A stretch of 64,000 nucleotides of DNA from HRBIN12 sp035762085. Its GTDB lineage: Bacteria > Actinomycetota > UBA4738 > HRBIN12. The position numbers and the translations under genes were made by a program. The DNA is taken from NCBI GenBank assembly GCA_035762085.1, contig DASTPT010000032.1:1-64000 (forward strand). Reading direction: 5' to 3'. Shown piece by piece: positions 46,177 to 53,877 of this stretch (positions are counted from its first letter, which is position 1; every line of letters begins with the position of its first letter). The notes beneath the pieces are model-generated. The model was given only the letters and a program-made list of their open reading frames with translations. It was not told where the DNA came from and did no database searches.

Positions 46177-46278
46177 TTGCCGTCGCTGATCAAGAAGCGC
46201 CGCAAGAAGATGCGGAAGAAGAAACACAAGAAGCTGCTGAAGAAGACCCGCTGGCAGCGTCGGCAGCAGGGTCGGTAG
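46177..46278 (+). CDS. Small ribosomal subunit protein bS22-like (AURKAIP1/COX24 domain)
   Basis: 33 residues starting with TTG: MPSLIKKRRKKMRKKKHKKL then LKKTRWQRRQQGR. This fits the mycobacterial bS22 pattern (KKRRK.M.KKKH.KLL..TR.QRR) almost residue for residue. AAGGGA lies 6 nt before the TTG. bS22 is a short Lys/Arg-rich component of the 30S subunit in actinobacteria. It follows the CLP1-like gene by 25 bp. Confidence 0.85.
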   Translation: MPSLIKKRRKKMRKKKHKKLLKKTRWQRRQQGR

Positions 46279-46297
46279 GAACGCGGAGCTCGTCCCG

Positions 46298-47062
46298 ATG
46301 CGCGTGACGGGGCGGGACCGGACCGGCCTCGCGCAGGCGCTCGTGGCACTCCTCGTGTTCGCGACGCTCGCCGTCGCGTGCGGCGAGGACGAGCCGTCCG
46401 CAACCGTGGCCCCCGAGGATTCGGAGGCGGTGACCTTCGCGTCCGCCGACGGGGTCGAGCTCGAGGGGAGACTCTTCGGGGAAGGCTCGGTCGGCGTGGT
46501 CCTGTCCCACATGCGGCCCGCCGACCAGACATCGTGGTGGGACTTCGCGCAGGACCTCGTGGACCAGGGGTATCTCGTGCTCACGTACGATGCCCGGGGG
46601 TATTGTCCCGGCGCAGTGGCCGGGTGCTCGCAGGGGGAGCGGGACCTCGGCGAGATCTGGCGGGACGTCGTCGGCGCCGTCGACCTCGTCCGCTCGCGAG
46701 GAGCCAACCGCGTCGTGCTGATCGGAGCGAGCATGGGTGGCACGGCCTCGCTGCTCGCGGCCTCCGAGGACGGGGTGTCGGCCGATGTGGTCGTGGCCCT
46801 CTCGGCGCCGGCGTCGTTCGAGGGGATGAACCTCACGCCGGAGGTGCTCACGAAGATCACGGCGGCCAAGCTGTTCGTCGCCGGCACCGGCGACGGGTCG
46901 GCGCCGGACGACGCCCAGGCGCTCTACGCCGCCTCGCCGCCGCCCAAGCGCGTCGAGATCCTCACGACCGACGACCACGGCACCGACATCCTGGACGGGA
47001 ACCAGTCGGGACGCGCTCGGAACCTGATCCTGACCTACCTGGAGCAGTACGTGGGCCGATGA
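46298..47062 (+). CDS. Alpha/beta hydrolase lipoprotein
   Basis: 254 residues. Lipoprotein signal peptide with hydrophobic LALVALLVFATLAVAC and lipobox LAVAC, Cys at about 28. The alpha/beta-hydrolase fold follows: YLVLTYDARGYCPG, nucleophile elbow VVLIGASMGGTASLLAAS (GxSxG), Asp in FVAGTGDGSAPDD and His in TTDDHGTDIL. Triad looks complete, substrate unknown. The start lies 20 nt after bS22; the stop overlaps the next gene by ATGA, so the three downstream genes of the CLP1-like gene form one unit. Confidence 0.85.
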   Translation: MRVTGRDRTGLAQALVALLVFATLAVACGEDEPSATVAPEDSEAVTFASADGVELEGRLFGEGSVGVVLSHMRPADQTSWWDFAQDLVDQGYLVLTYDARGYCPGAVAGCSQGERDLGEIWRDVVGAVDLVRSRGANRVVLIGASMGGTASLLAASEDGVSADVVVALSAPASFEGMNLTPEVLTKITAAKLFVAGTGDGSAPDDAQALYAASPPPKRVEILTTDDHGTDILDGNQSGRARNLILTYLEQYVGR

Positions 47063-47847
47063 GCCGGACGATCGTCTTCCTCACCGACTACGGGCTGGCC
47101 GACGGCTTCGTCGGCGTCTGCCACGGCGTGATCGCCCGGATCGCGCCCGACGCCCGGGTGATCGACCTCGCGCACCAGGTCGTCCGCCAGGACGTGCTGG
47201 GCGGCGCGATCGCGCTCGCGCGCTCGACGCGGTTCATGCCCGACGACGCCGTCTACCTGGCCGTCGTCGATCCCGGCGTCGGGTCCGAACGCCGGCCGAT
47301 CGCCGTCGAGACGCGAGCCGGCGCCGCCCTCGTCGGCCCCGACAACGGGTTGCTCTCGATGACGTGGGCCGAGCTCGGGGGCGCGGAGCGAGCCGTCGAG
47401 GTCTCGGCACCCGAGGTGCTCCTGCACCCGGTGTCGAGGACATTCCACGGTCGCGACGTGTTCGCGCCCGCCGCCGCACATCTGGCCGCCGGGCTCGGGC
47501 TCGAGGATCTGGGACCGCCCGTCGCACTCGATCGGCTCCACGTCGTGGACCTGCCGGCGCCGATGGTCACGCCTGGCTCGGTCGGGGCCCGGGTGGTGGC
47601 CGTGGACGGGTTCGGCAACGTGCAGCTGAACGCCACCGCGGCCGAGCTCGAGGCCGGCGGCCTCGGCCCGACGCTCGCGATCGGGGCGCGCGACGTTCCG
47701 AGGGTCGCCACGTTCGCCGAGGTCCCGTTCGGGGCGTGCGGCGCGATCGTGGACTCAGAGGGGTTCGTCGCGCTCGTGGTGAACCACGGCAGCGCGGCGC
47801 AGCTGCTCGGCCTGTCGGTGGGGGACACGGTCGTCCTCGCGGGCTGA
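47059..47847 (+). CDS. SAM hydroxide adenosyltransferase (DUF62 family)
   Basis: 262 residues. Family that includes fluorinases and chlorinases but in most bacteria hydrolyses S-adenosylmethionine to adenosine and methionine. Motifs: IVFLTDYGLADGFVGVCHGV, IDLAHQVVRQDVLGGAIAL, LAVVDPGVGSERRPIAVET, ALVGPDNGLLSM, RTFHGRDVFAPAAAHLA and a C-terminal beta-barrel VVAVDGFGNVQLNAT. The Asp, Arg and His set of the hydroxide-type enzymes (DPGVGS.R and FHGRD.FAP.AA.LA) is present, so hydrolase rather than halogenase activity is expected. Confidence 0.9.
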   Translation: MSRTIVFLTDYGLADGFVGVCHGVIARIAPDARVIDLAHQVVRQDVLGGAIALARSTRFMPDDAVYLAVVDPGVGSERRPIAVETRAGAALVGPDNGLLSMTWAELGGAERAVEVSAPEVLLHPVSRTFHGRDVFAPAAAHLAAGLGLEDLGPPVALDRLHVVDLPAPMVTPGSVGARVVAVDGFGNVQLNATAAELEAGGLGPTLAIGARDVPRVATFAEVPFGACGAIVDSEGFVALVVNHGSAAQLLGLSVGDTVVLAG

Positions 47848-47865
47848 GTCGTCCGCTCGCCCCGC

Positions 47866-48015
47866 CTAGGGCGTCGCCGAGACCGGGGGAAAGGGCGTCC
47901 CCGGGATCGGACCGTCGTACGGGATGTCGGGTCCGCCCATCGTGAACTGCGCGATCGCCGCGATCGCCAGCAGGGAGACAAGCACGATCAGCGTTATCTT
48001 CGTGAACGGGCGCAC
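47866..48015 (-). CDS. 49-residue single-span membrane or exported protein
   Basis: Translates as MRPFTKITLIVLVSLLAIAA then IAQFTMGGPDIPYDGPIPGT and a short Pro-rich tail. One hydrophobic span (ITLIVLVSLLAIAAIAQF) follows a basic start. GTG start; TAGCCT lies 6 nt upstream (48022-48027), so the mRNA would be leaderless. The gene stands alone, converging on the SAM-cleaving enzyme gene. Family unknown; too short for most gene finders. Confidence 0.6.
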   Translation of the reverse strand: MRPFTKITLIVLVSLLAIAAIAQFTMGGPDIPYDGPIPGTPFPPVSATP

Positions 48016-48021
48016 GGCCCG

Positions 48022-48027
48022 AGGCTA
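48022..48027 (-). promoter_or_regulatory. -10 element TAGCCT of the 49-residue gene
   Basis: TAGCCT followed by 6 nt and the GTG at 48015. Confidence 0.5.
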
Positions 48028-48057
48028 GCAGGCCCGACACGTCGCCCGGACGTCGAA

Positions 48058-48080
48058 GGGGGCCGGAGATCCCGGCCCCC
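48058..48080 (-). terminator. GC-rich stem-loop after the S55-like gene
   Basis: GGGGGCCGG / CCGGCCCCC, perfect 9-bp stem with a 5-nt loop, 24 bp beyond the stop on the minus strand. Only a two-T run follows, so it may work with Rho. Confidence 0.5.
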
Positions 48081-48103
48081 TCGACCTTGCGGCGAGTGGT
48101 TGG

Positions 48104-49855
48104 CTACCACCTCGTGCGCACGTAGAAGCGATCCTTCCCACTCACGACGAACTCCTGCGGCAGACGCTGGGTCGGCCTGATCCCCGAGATCACCAGGTCG
48201 TTCACGTGCTCCTTCGCCATGAGGAGCTCGAGCAGGTCGTCGAAGGACTCGGCGTCCCAGTACCGGGTCCGGTCGCGACCGCCGCGCATCTTGATCTCGA
48301 TGTTCCTGTCCGGCCGCTTCGGGACGGTGAGGGTGGCCGTCACGACCTCGTCGTCGCCCTCGAGCATCTCGAAGGTGACCTGGATCGTGACGGTGTCACC
48401 CGGCCGCGCCCGCACGACGTTCGTCTCCTTCGGCGTCGGGAACGAGGTACTCGAGAGCAGCACCTGGCCGATCGTGCCCTCCAGCCGGTCCTTCGTCACC
48501 CAGCCGGTGGTGGACACGCCGTCGAACGTGACGTCCTCGAACTCGTTGAACGTCAGGGCGTCGATCGTCCTGATGAGCGGCCACATCGACTCGGTCACGT
48601 CCCACTGGGAGGACGCCATGGAGGTGTCCGAGACCGAGAACGGTCCGGCCGCCGTGTGCCCGGTGAGGGTCCAATCGAGCTCCGAGGTTCCGCCGCCGTA
48701 GTGCCCGAACGTCGCGGCGAAGTTCGCCCACAGGTGCGCCCAGACGATCTCCTCGAGCCACCAGCCCCAGGTGTGGATCGCCTGCGTCTCGCCGAGCCTC
48801 GACGTTCCCTCGTCCAGGTTGTCGAGGTCGCTCGTGACGGGGACCGACGGCGGCTCCAGCCCGACCGCACCGACGATGCCGGCGAACCGGTCCTGGACGA
48901 TGGTGCCCCGCGGCTCGGTCAGGAGCGCGAAACGGGATCCCGGCCACCCGAGCGGCTTGAGCACCATCAACCCCTCCGCGCCCGAGAGTCCAAGCGAGAT
49001 GTCGCCCGGCGCGTCGTAGAAGAACGGGTGCCCGAAGGCCGCGACGTAGTCGTCGCAGGTGAAGGTCGCGGTGCCGGTCGCGTAGTACGAGGCGTCGCCG
49101 TACGCGATCGCGGCGCCGAGCGGCTCACCCGGCGCGAACTGCGTCGGCACGACGCCGACGGCCGTCGTGCTGGCCGAGGCCGCCCGGTAGACGCGGAAGT
49201 TCTCGCCGCGCTCGTCCAGACGGGCCTGCAGCTCTCCCGCCTGCCGGCGAGACAGACCGGAGACGGCGAGCGGCGTCGGCAACTGCTGGAACGTGCCGGT
49301 CACGCTGGACACCGGCTCCCCCTGGATCCGCGCCATCGCCCGACGGATCGCGTCGGTCGGGACGATCGTCTGCTTCGGCGTCGCCGGCGGCTGGGCCGCA
49401 TCCATGATCTCGAGCATCGCCTCGGCCGGCGTGAGCACGCCGAAGGTCGGGTCGTCGTAGAAGGCACCGGATACCGCGCCGGCCAGTTCACCCCCGACGT
49501 AGGCGGGCGAGCCCGACATCCCGAAGAAGACGCCGCCGGTCTCGTCGAGGAACTCCTGCGGTCCGGTGATGTGGATCACGATCGCGTCGAGCCCGAGCAT
49601 CCAGCCGTCGGGGATCGTGCCGACGACCTCGTACGTGAACGGCTCGGGCGTCGTCCCCGTGAGCGCGGTCACCCCGTCGCCGATCGTGCCGGGCAGGAGG
49701 TCCTCCTGCGCGATCACGGGCGGGAGGTTCGCCGGGTCGCACGCCACCTGAGCCGGCGCCGGGCCGGCCGCGAGCACGGTCGAAAGGAGCAGGACAGACG
49801 TGACGCCGGCCAGGGCTCCCAGCCGGCGTCGTTGGGCGGAGCGTGGTACGGACAT
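48104..49855 (-). CDS. Secreted SpoIVB peptidase S55-like protein
   Basis: 583 residues. Signal peptide MSVPRSAQRRRLGALAGVTS continuing VLLLSTVLAAG, cleavage near AQVA. The S55 (SpoIVB) serine-peptidase block is visible: VFFGMSGSPAYVGGELAGAV, in which the Ser of GMSGSP is the catalytic residue in SpoIVB. A conserved AAFGHPFFYDAPGD segment in the middle is also typical of exported S55-like actinobacterial proteins. The C-terminal 250 residues are beta-rich without known signature. A spore-forming role is not implied: these S55-like proteins occur in non-sporulating actinobacteria. GAGGGG(GG) lies about 8 nt before the ATG. Confidence 0.72.
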   Translation of the reverse strand: MSVPRSAQRRRLGALAGVTSVLLLSTVLAAGPAPAQVACDPANLPPVIAQEDLLPGTIGDGVTALTGTTPEPFTYEVVGTIPDGWMLGLDAIVIHITGPQEFLDETGGVFFGMSGSPAYVGGELAGAVSGAFYDDPTFGVLTPAEAMLEIMDAAQPPATPKQTIVPTDAIRRAMARIQGEPVSSVTGTFQQLPTPLAVSGLSRRQAGELQARLDERGENFRVYRAASASTTAVGVVPTQFAPGEPLGAAIAYGDASYYATGTATFTCDDYVAAFGHPFFYDAPGDISLGLSGAEGLMVLKPLGWPGSRFALLTEPRGTIVQDRFAGIVGAVGLEPPSVPVTSDLDNLDEGTSRLGETQAIHTWGWWLEEIVWAHLWANFAATFGHYGGGTSELDWTLTGHTAAGPFSVSDTSMASSQWDVTESMWPLIRTIDALTFNEFEDVTFDGVSTTGWVTKDRLEGTIGQVLLSSTSFPTPKETNVVRARPGDTVTIQVTFEMLEGDDEVVTATLTVPKRPDRNIEIKMRGGRDRTRYWDAESFDDLLELLMAKEHVNDLVISGIRPTQRLPQEFVVSGKDRFYVRTRW

Positions 49856-49962
49856 GACACACCCCCCTCGAGGAGAACCATCCTGTTGGACGGGCGGAAG
49901 GACCCATCCGTTCCCCCCAGCGACAAGCTTATGCCGCGGGGGACCGAGGGTGTGACGCGCCG

Positions 49963-50766
49963 TCAGCCGCGCAGGGCGAGGTTCGACTCGCAGAAGGCCC
50001 GGTTCCGGACGAGCGCCGCGCGGAGCGCGCCCTCGTCGTCGCCGTACCGGCGCAGGTCGAGCTCCAGAGAGACCGTGCCACGGAACCCATCGAGTCGCAG
50101 GGAGTCGAGGAAGCGGTCGAGCTCGAGCACGCCCTCCTCCACCGGCAGGTGCGAGTCCCATCCCTTCCCCGCATTGTTCGACAGGTGGACGTGCCGGAGG
50201 CGGGGCGCGAGCTTGGCGGCGGCGTCGACCGGGTCCAGCCATGAGACGGCCGCGTGGCTCGTGTCCAGGACGACGTCGGGGAAGTTCGCGAGGTCCTCCA
50301 ACGACCGCGACGCGTGCGGCGACGCGAGCGTGCGACCGCGGACGCGCACCGGGAACATGTTCTCGACCGCGACCGTGACGTCGGTCGTGCGCTCCAGCTC
50401 GGGGAGCTCCTCGTCCAGCCATCGCCGGTAGCCGGTCTGCCAGCGGAAGGCCGGGTGTACCACCACGAGCGGGGCGCCGATCTCCTCGGCCACCTGCGCC
50501 GCGCGGAGGATCTTGCCCGTGGGTTCGGTGCCCCAGACGGTCCTGGTGACCAGCAGGAAGGGCGCGTGGATCGCGTCGATCCGCATGCCGTATTCCTCGG
50601 CGAGCTCGAGGATCGTGTCCGGCTCTTGGGTCGCGGGGTCCTTCGTCACCATGATCTCGATGCCGGTGAATCCCGCCTGGGCGAAGAGCGCGAAGGTCGA
50701 GCGGAGCGACCGTGACAGGACCGACGCGGTCGAGCACGCGAGGCGCGGACCGGCGGCATCGGTCAT
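49963..50766 (-). CDS. Sugar phosphate isomerase/epimerase-like TIM barrel protein
   Basis: 267 residues. AP-endonuclease-2/xylose-isomerase-like barrel: LACSTASVLSRSLRSTFALF, FTGIEIMVTKDPATQEPD, IDAIHAPFLLVTRT, PLVVVHPAFRWQTG, VTVAVENMFPVRVRGRTLAS, FPDVVLDTSHAAVSWLDPVD, LRHVHLSNNAGKGWDSHLPV and VSLELDLRRYGDDEGA. The metal-binding Glu (VAVENM), Asp (VLDTSHA), His (HVHLSNN) and Glu (SLELDL) are in place. Sugar isomerase, epimerase or AP endonuclease cannot be separated. Leaderless: TACGAT 6 nt before the ATG. Confidence 0.82.
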   Translation of the reverse strand: MTDAAGPRLACSTASVLSRSLRSTFALFAQAGFTGIEIMVTKDPATQEPDTILELAEEYGMRIDAIHAPFLLVTRTVWGTEPTGKILRAAQVAEEIGAPLVVVHPAFRWQTGYRRWLDEELPELERTTDVTVAVENMFPVRVRGRTLASPHASRSLEDLANFPDVVLDTSHAAVSWLDPVDAAAKLAPRLRHVHLSNNAGKGWDSHLPVEEGVLELDRFLDSLRLDGFRGTVSLELDLRRYGDDEGALRAALVRNRAFCESNLALRG

Positions 50767-50772
50767 GGGGCC

Positions 50773-50815
50773 ATCGTACCGGCCGGGCGATCGCGGTCCG
50801 GAGGCGGGCTATGCT
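50773..50815. promoter_or_regulatory. Divergent pair of leaderless promoters
   Basis: Minus strand TACGAT (50778-50773), 6 nt before ATG 50766. Plus strand TATGCT (50810-50815), 7 nt before ATG 50823. Two genes start 57 bp apart, both without leaders. Confidence 0.6.
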
Positions 50816-50822
50816 CGGCGGC

Positions 50823-51533
50823 ATGTGGGTCGTCCCGCTCGCGGCGTCGATCGTCGCGCTCGGGTTCGCAGGCCTCCTCGGCCGGCGTTCGCTGGGGCGC
50901 CTGCGCCCGGCGGAGCTCCTGTGGGCGCTGGCCCTGCTGATGTACGCGGCCGCCTCGTTCGCGCTGTTCCTCGGCGTGCTCGATGGGTGGGGCTCGGCCG
51001 AGTACCGCGTCTACTGGCTGTTCGGCGCCGTGCTGAACGTGCCGTACCTGGCGGCCGGGGAGCTCCTGCTGCTCGTCCGGGACCGGCGGGTGTGGATCCC
51101 GGCCCTCGTGCTGCTGGTGTTCGCGACCGCGTTCGCGGTGGCGCGGATCCGGACGGCGCCGCTAGACGCCGCGGCGCTCGCCGCCGACCTGCCGAGGGGC
51201 GCCGACGCGTGGAGCGCGGACGCCATGGCGCTCGACCTGGCGCGCCTCTACGCGTTCCCGACGTACGCGTTCCTCGTCGGGGGGACGCTCTGGTCGGCCT
51301 GGCGGATGCGCAGGCGCCCGGATCTGCGCGATCGGTTCCTCGGCACGCTGGCGATCGCGATCGGCGCCACGGCCGTGGCGGCCGGCTCGGCGTTCGCCGC
51401 GAGCGGCAACGTCGCGGGGTTCTCGGTCACGCTCGCGGCGGGGATCACGATCATGTTCTGGGGGTTCCTGCGTGCCACGGGTCGCAGCGCCGCGTCGGAT
51501 GCGCGTCCCGTGCCCGTCGACCGCCCGGCGTAG
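50823..51533 (+). CDS. Integral membrane protein of unknown function
   Basis: 236 residues, about seven hydrophobic segments, starting MWVVPLAASIVALGFAGLLG. Others: LLWALALLMYAAASFALFLG, LFGAVLNVPYLAAGELLLLV, VWIPALVLLVFATAFAVARI, LYAFPTYAFLVGGTLWSAWR and LGTLAIAIGATAVAAGSAFA. Charged loops are short. No recognised family. It diverges from the TIM-barrel gene and converges on the anti-sigma gene. Confidence 0.75.
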   Translation: MWVVPLAASIVALGFAGLLGRRSLGRLRPAELLWALALLMYAAASFALFLGVLDGWGSAEYRVYWLFGAVLNVPYLAAGELLLLVRDRRVWIPALVLLVFATAFAVARIRTAPLDAAALAADLPRGADAWSADAMALDLARLYAFPTYAFLVGGTLWSAWRMRRRPDLRDRFLGTLAIAIGATAVAAGSAFAASGNVAGFSVTLAAGITIMFWGFLRATGRSAASDARPVPVDRPA

Positions 51534-51551
51534 GCCGGACGAGGTGGGGCC

Positions 51552-52280
51552 TCAGATCCTGGCCCGCCAGGTGTGCCCGTCGCCGAGCGTGGGGTCCTCG
51601 GGCTCGACCCCGAGGGGCTCCTCGGTGATGAGGATCTCGTCGTACCGGATCGGGTCGACGGTCAGGCGCAGCAGGACGACGCCCGCCTCCGGGACGAACG
51701 GCTCGCCGACGGGTTCGAACGTGCCGGCGCTGCCGAGCCACAGCTGGAACGCGTTGCCCTCGGCGGGCTCGGGGACCTCGTCCCCGTACAGGTACATGTG
51801 CTCGCGCCCGGGCCCCGAGACCTCGACCAGTTGGCCGACGGTCCCGGAGGACGAGGCCTGGAGCGCGACCGGGTCGGCTCCGGGCTGTCGCATCGCGTTC
51901 AGCACCTCGAGGGCCGTGCCGCGCTCGGCCTCGGCCCGGGTGGCGCGGCTGCCGAGCGATAGCGAGAACCCCGCCATCCCCAGGAGCGCCGCGACGCTCG
52001 CGACGACGGCGACCATCCCGACGCCTCGTCGCCGGCGGACCGGCACATCGTCGAGCCCGCGGCGGATCCGCGTGAGCACCAGGTCCGGGGGATCGGCGGC
52101 GGCGGCGAGACCGAGGTCGCCGGTGAGGTCTCGGAAGTCCGCGAGCGCGGCCCGGCATGTGAGGCACCAGGGGACGTGATCGGACAGGAGTCGGTCGGCC
52201 TCGTCGGCGTCGGGCCCCTCGAGGGCGATCAGCGCGTAGCCCGCGAGGAGCTCGAGGTTCCGATCGTGCTCGTCCGTCAC
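51552..52280 (-). CDS. Anti-sigma factor, zinc-finger/RskA-like
   Basis: 242 residues. N-terminal cytoplasmic ASD with an HxxxCxxC zinc motif (LLSDHVPWCLTCRAALADFR), a single membrane span at about 88-110 (VGMVAVVASVAALLGMAGFS), and an extracytoplasmic RskA-like domain with YLYGDEVPEPAEGNAFQLWL, the FQLWL block being typical of anti-sigma-K factors. It would hold the adjacent ECF sigma factor inactive until cleaved by regulated proteolysis. The GTG start overlaps the sigma stop (GTGA), the usual coupling of such pairs. Confidence 0.88.
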   Translation of the reverse strand: MTDEHDRNLELLAGYALIALEGPDADEADRLLSDHVPWCLTCRAALADFRDLTGDLGLAAAADPPDLVLTRIRRGLDDVPVRRRRGVGMVAVVASVAALLGMAGFSLSLGSRATRAEAERGTALEVLNAMRQPGADPVALQASSSGTVGQLVEVSGPGREHMYLYGDEVPEPAEGNAFQLWLGSAGTFEPVGEPFVPEAGVVLLRLTVDPIRYDEILITEEPLGVEPEDPTLGDGHTWRARI

Positions 52281-52849
52281 CCCTCGTCCTCCCGTTCGAG
52301 CGCCCGCCGCAGCTTCCGCATGGCCGCGAGGGTCCTGGTCTTCACCGTCCCGAGCGGGATGCCGAGCTCCTCGGCGATCGCCGCCTGGGTCGAGCCCCCG
52401 AAGTACGCCAGCTCGAGCACCTGTCGCTGTTCGGGCGGCAGGGTCCGGAGCGCCTCGAGGACCTCCTTGCGTCGCAGGTCGAGATCGGCCTCGCGCACGA
52501 CGCCCTCCGCTACATCTTCGCCGACGACGGGCTCGAGGTTCGAGGCGCGCTCGGTCCGTTTGCGGAGCCGGTCCTCGCGCCGCACGGTGTCGACCGCTCG
52601 ATGGTGGACGAGCGAGAGGAAGAAGGACCGGAACGTCCCCCGCGAGGGATCGTAGGCCTCGGGCGCCCGCCACAGGGCCAGGAACGCGTCCTGGACGACC
52701 TCCTGGGCCAGCGCCTCCTGGGCGGTCACGCGCCTGGCCAGGCCGTACGCGGCGCCCGCGTACCGCCGGAACAGCTCCTCGAACGCTCCGCGGTCGCCCG
52801 CGGAGACGCGCCGGTGGAGCTCCAGGTCGACCCGGTCCCCGTCCTGCAC
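52277..52849 (-). CDS. ECF RNA polymerase sigma factor (SigK-like)
   Basis: 190 residues. Region 2: AFEELFRRYAGAAYGLARRV, LAQEVVQDAFLALWRAPEAY and SFFLSLVHHRAVDTVRRE; region 4: VLEALRTLPPEQRQVLELAY, FGGSTQAAIAEELGIPLGTV and KTRTLAAMRKLRRALERE. GTG start giving MQDGDRVDLE; the upstream open frame is Arg/Pro-rich junk overlapping the divergent glutaredoxin gene. SigK/RskA relatives control envelope or redox stress. Autoregulation is usual, but no clear ECF promoter is seen here. Confidence 0.92.
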   Translation of the reverse strand: MQDGDRVDLELHRRVSAGDRGAFEELFRRYAGAAYGLARRVTAQEALAQEVVQDAFLALWRAPEAYDPSRGTFRSFFLSLVHHRAVDTVRREDRLRKRTERASNLEPVVGEDVAEGVVREADLDLRRKEVLEALRTLPPEQRQVLELAYFGGSTQAAIAEELGIPLGTVKTRTLAAMRKLRRALEREDEG

Positions 52850-52887
52850 GCACCCGTTGTAACAGACGCCGCTACGATGGCCGCCCG

Positions 52888-53124
52888 ATGGTCTCCGTCG
52901 TGCTCTACTCCAGGCCGGGCTGCGGGCTGTGCGACGAGGCCCGAGCGGTGATCCTGGCCGAGCGAGAGCGGACGGCGTTCGCCTTCGACGAGGTCGACAT
53001 CTCGGGCGACGACGCCCTCGAGCTGGAGTATGGGATCCGGATCCCGGTCGTCGTGCTGGACGGCTCGGAGGCCTTCGAGATCCGCGTCGAGCCACGGGCG
53101 TTCGCCGCCGCGGTCCGAGGCTGA
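52888..53124 (+). CDS. Glutaredoxin-like protein
   Basis: 78 residues. Thioredoxin fold: VVLYSRPGCGLCDEARAVIL with the active CGLC, cis-Pro in IRIPVVVLDGSEAF, and a terminal VEPRAFAAAVRG helix, as in the small actinobacterial glutaredoxin-like (NrdH/DUF836) proteins. Role in redox of a specific partner is not known. TACGAT lies 9 nt before the ATG. Rex follows by 57 bp. It is divergent from the ECF sigma gene. Confidence 0.85.
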   Translation: MVSVVLYSRPGCGLCDEARAVILAERERTAFAFDEVDISGDDALELEYGIRIPVVVLDGSEAFEIRVEPRAFAAAVRG

Positions 53125-53140
53125 CCCGGACTCCGCTTGC

Positions 53141-53175
53141 GCGTTCGTGAACGCCGGACGAGCACGCGCTAGGCT
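53141..53175 (+). promoter_or_regulatory. rex promoter with inverted repeat at -35
   Basis: GCGTTC-GT-GAACGC at 53141-53154 overlies the -35 position; -10 TAGGCT at 53170-53175; GTG of rex 6 nt later. The GTGAACGC half matches half of the Rex operator, so weak autoregulation is possible. Confidence 0.45.
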
Positions 53176-53181
53176 ACGGTC

Positions 53182-53865
53182 GTGAGCGACCGCCCCATCC
53201 CGGAGGCCACCGTGGGGCGTCTGCCCCTGTACCTTCGGGCGCTCGTCGAGATGGCGGAGAACGGGACCTCGACGGTCTCGTCGGAGACGCTCGCGGAGGC
53301 CACCGGCGTCAACTCGGCCAAGGTGCGCAAGGACCTGTCGCACCTGGGCTCCTACGGCACCCGGGGCGTCGGCTACGACGTCGCGTACCTGATCCACCAG
53401 GTCCGGCGCGAGCTCGGCCTGACCCAGGCCTGGCCGATCGTGATCGCCGGCATCGGGAACCTCGGCCAGGCGCTCGCGAACTACCGGGGGTTCGTCGAGC
53501 GGGGCTTCCGCACCGTCGCGCTCCTCGACAACGATCCCGCGAAGATCGGCACCTCGATCGACGGGGTGTCGATCCGATCGATCGACGACATCCAGGCGGT
53601 CGTCCGCGAGCACCAGGCGGCGATCGGGGTGATCGCCACCCCCGCGGCGGCCGCCCAGGAGGTGGCCGACGCCATGGTGGCGGCCGGGATCCACTCGATC
53701 CTGAACTTCGCGCCGGCGATCGTCTCCGTGCCGCGCGGGGTCTCGGTCCGAAAGGTCGACCTGGCGATCGAGCTGCAGATCCTCACGTACTACGAACAGC
53801 GGCAGGCGACGCTCGCGGAGGTCAAGCGGCGTGGTCGGTCGGTGGCCGACCTGGCGCAGGTCTGA
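53182..53865 (+). CDS. rex: Redox-sensing transcriptional repressor Rex
   Basis: 227 residues. N-terminal winged helix (about 15-80) with LPLYLRALVEMAENGTSTVS, ETLAEATGVNSAKVRKDLSH and LGSYGTRGVGYDVAYL; Rossmann domain with VIAGIGNLGQALANYRGF (GxGxxG), VALLDNDPAKIGTSIDG, IGVIATPAAAAQEVADAMVA and LNFAPAIVSVPRGVSVRKVD. Rex senses NADH/NAD+ and represses respiratory genes at low redox demand. It converges on the quinol:cytochrome c reductase operon, and a Rex operator stands upstream of that operon (58805). Leaderless GTG start. Confidence 0.95.
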   Translation: MSDRPIPEATVGRLPLYLRALVEMAENGTSTVSSETLAEATGVNSAKVRKDLSHLGSYGTRGVGYDVAYLIHQVRRELGLTQAWPIVIAGIGNLGQALANYRGFVERGFRTVALLDNDPAKIGTSIDGVSIRSIDDIQAVVREHQAAIGVIATPAAAAQEVADAMVAAGIHSILNFAPAIVSVPRGVSVRKVDLAIELQILTYYEQRQATLAEVKRRGRSVADLAQV

Positions 53866-53877
53866 GGGCGGCGGAGC

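Noticed and set aside
48104..50824. Single 906-codon frame joining the S55-like gene with upstream sequence
   Set aside because: The upstream part is an antisense/out-of-frame shadow of the TIM-barrel gene; the signal peptide and Shine-Dalgarno at 49855 mark the true start.
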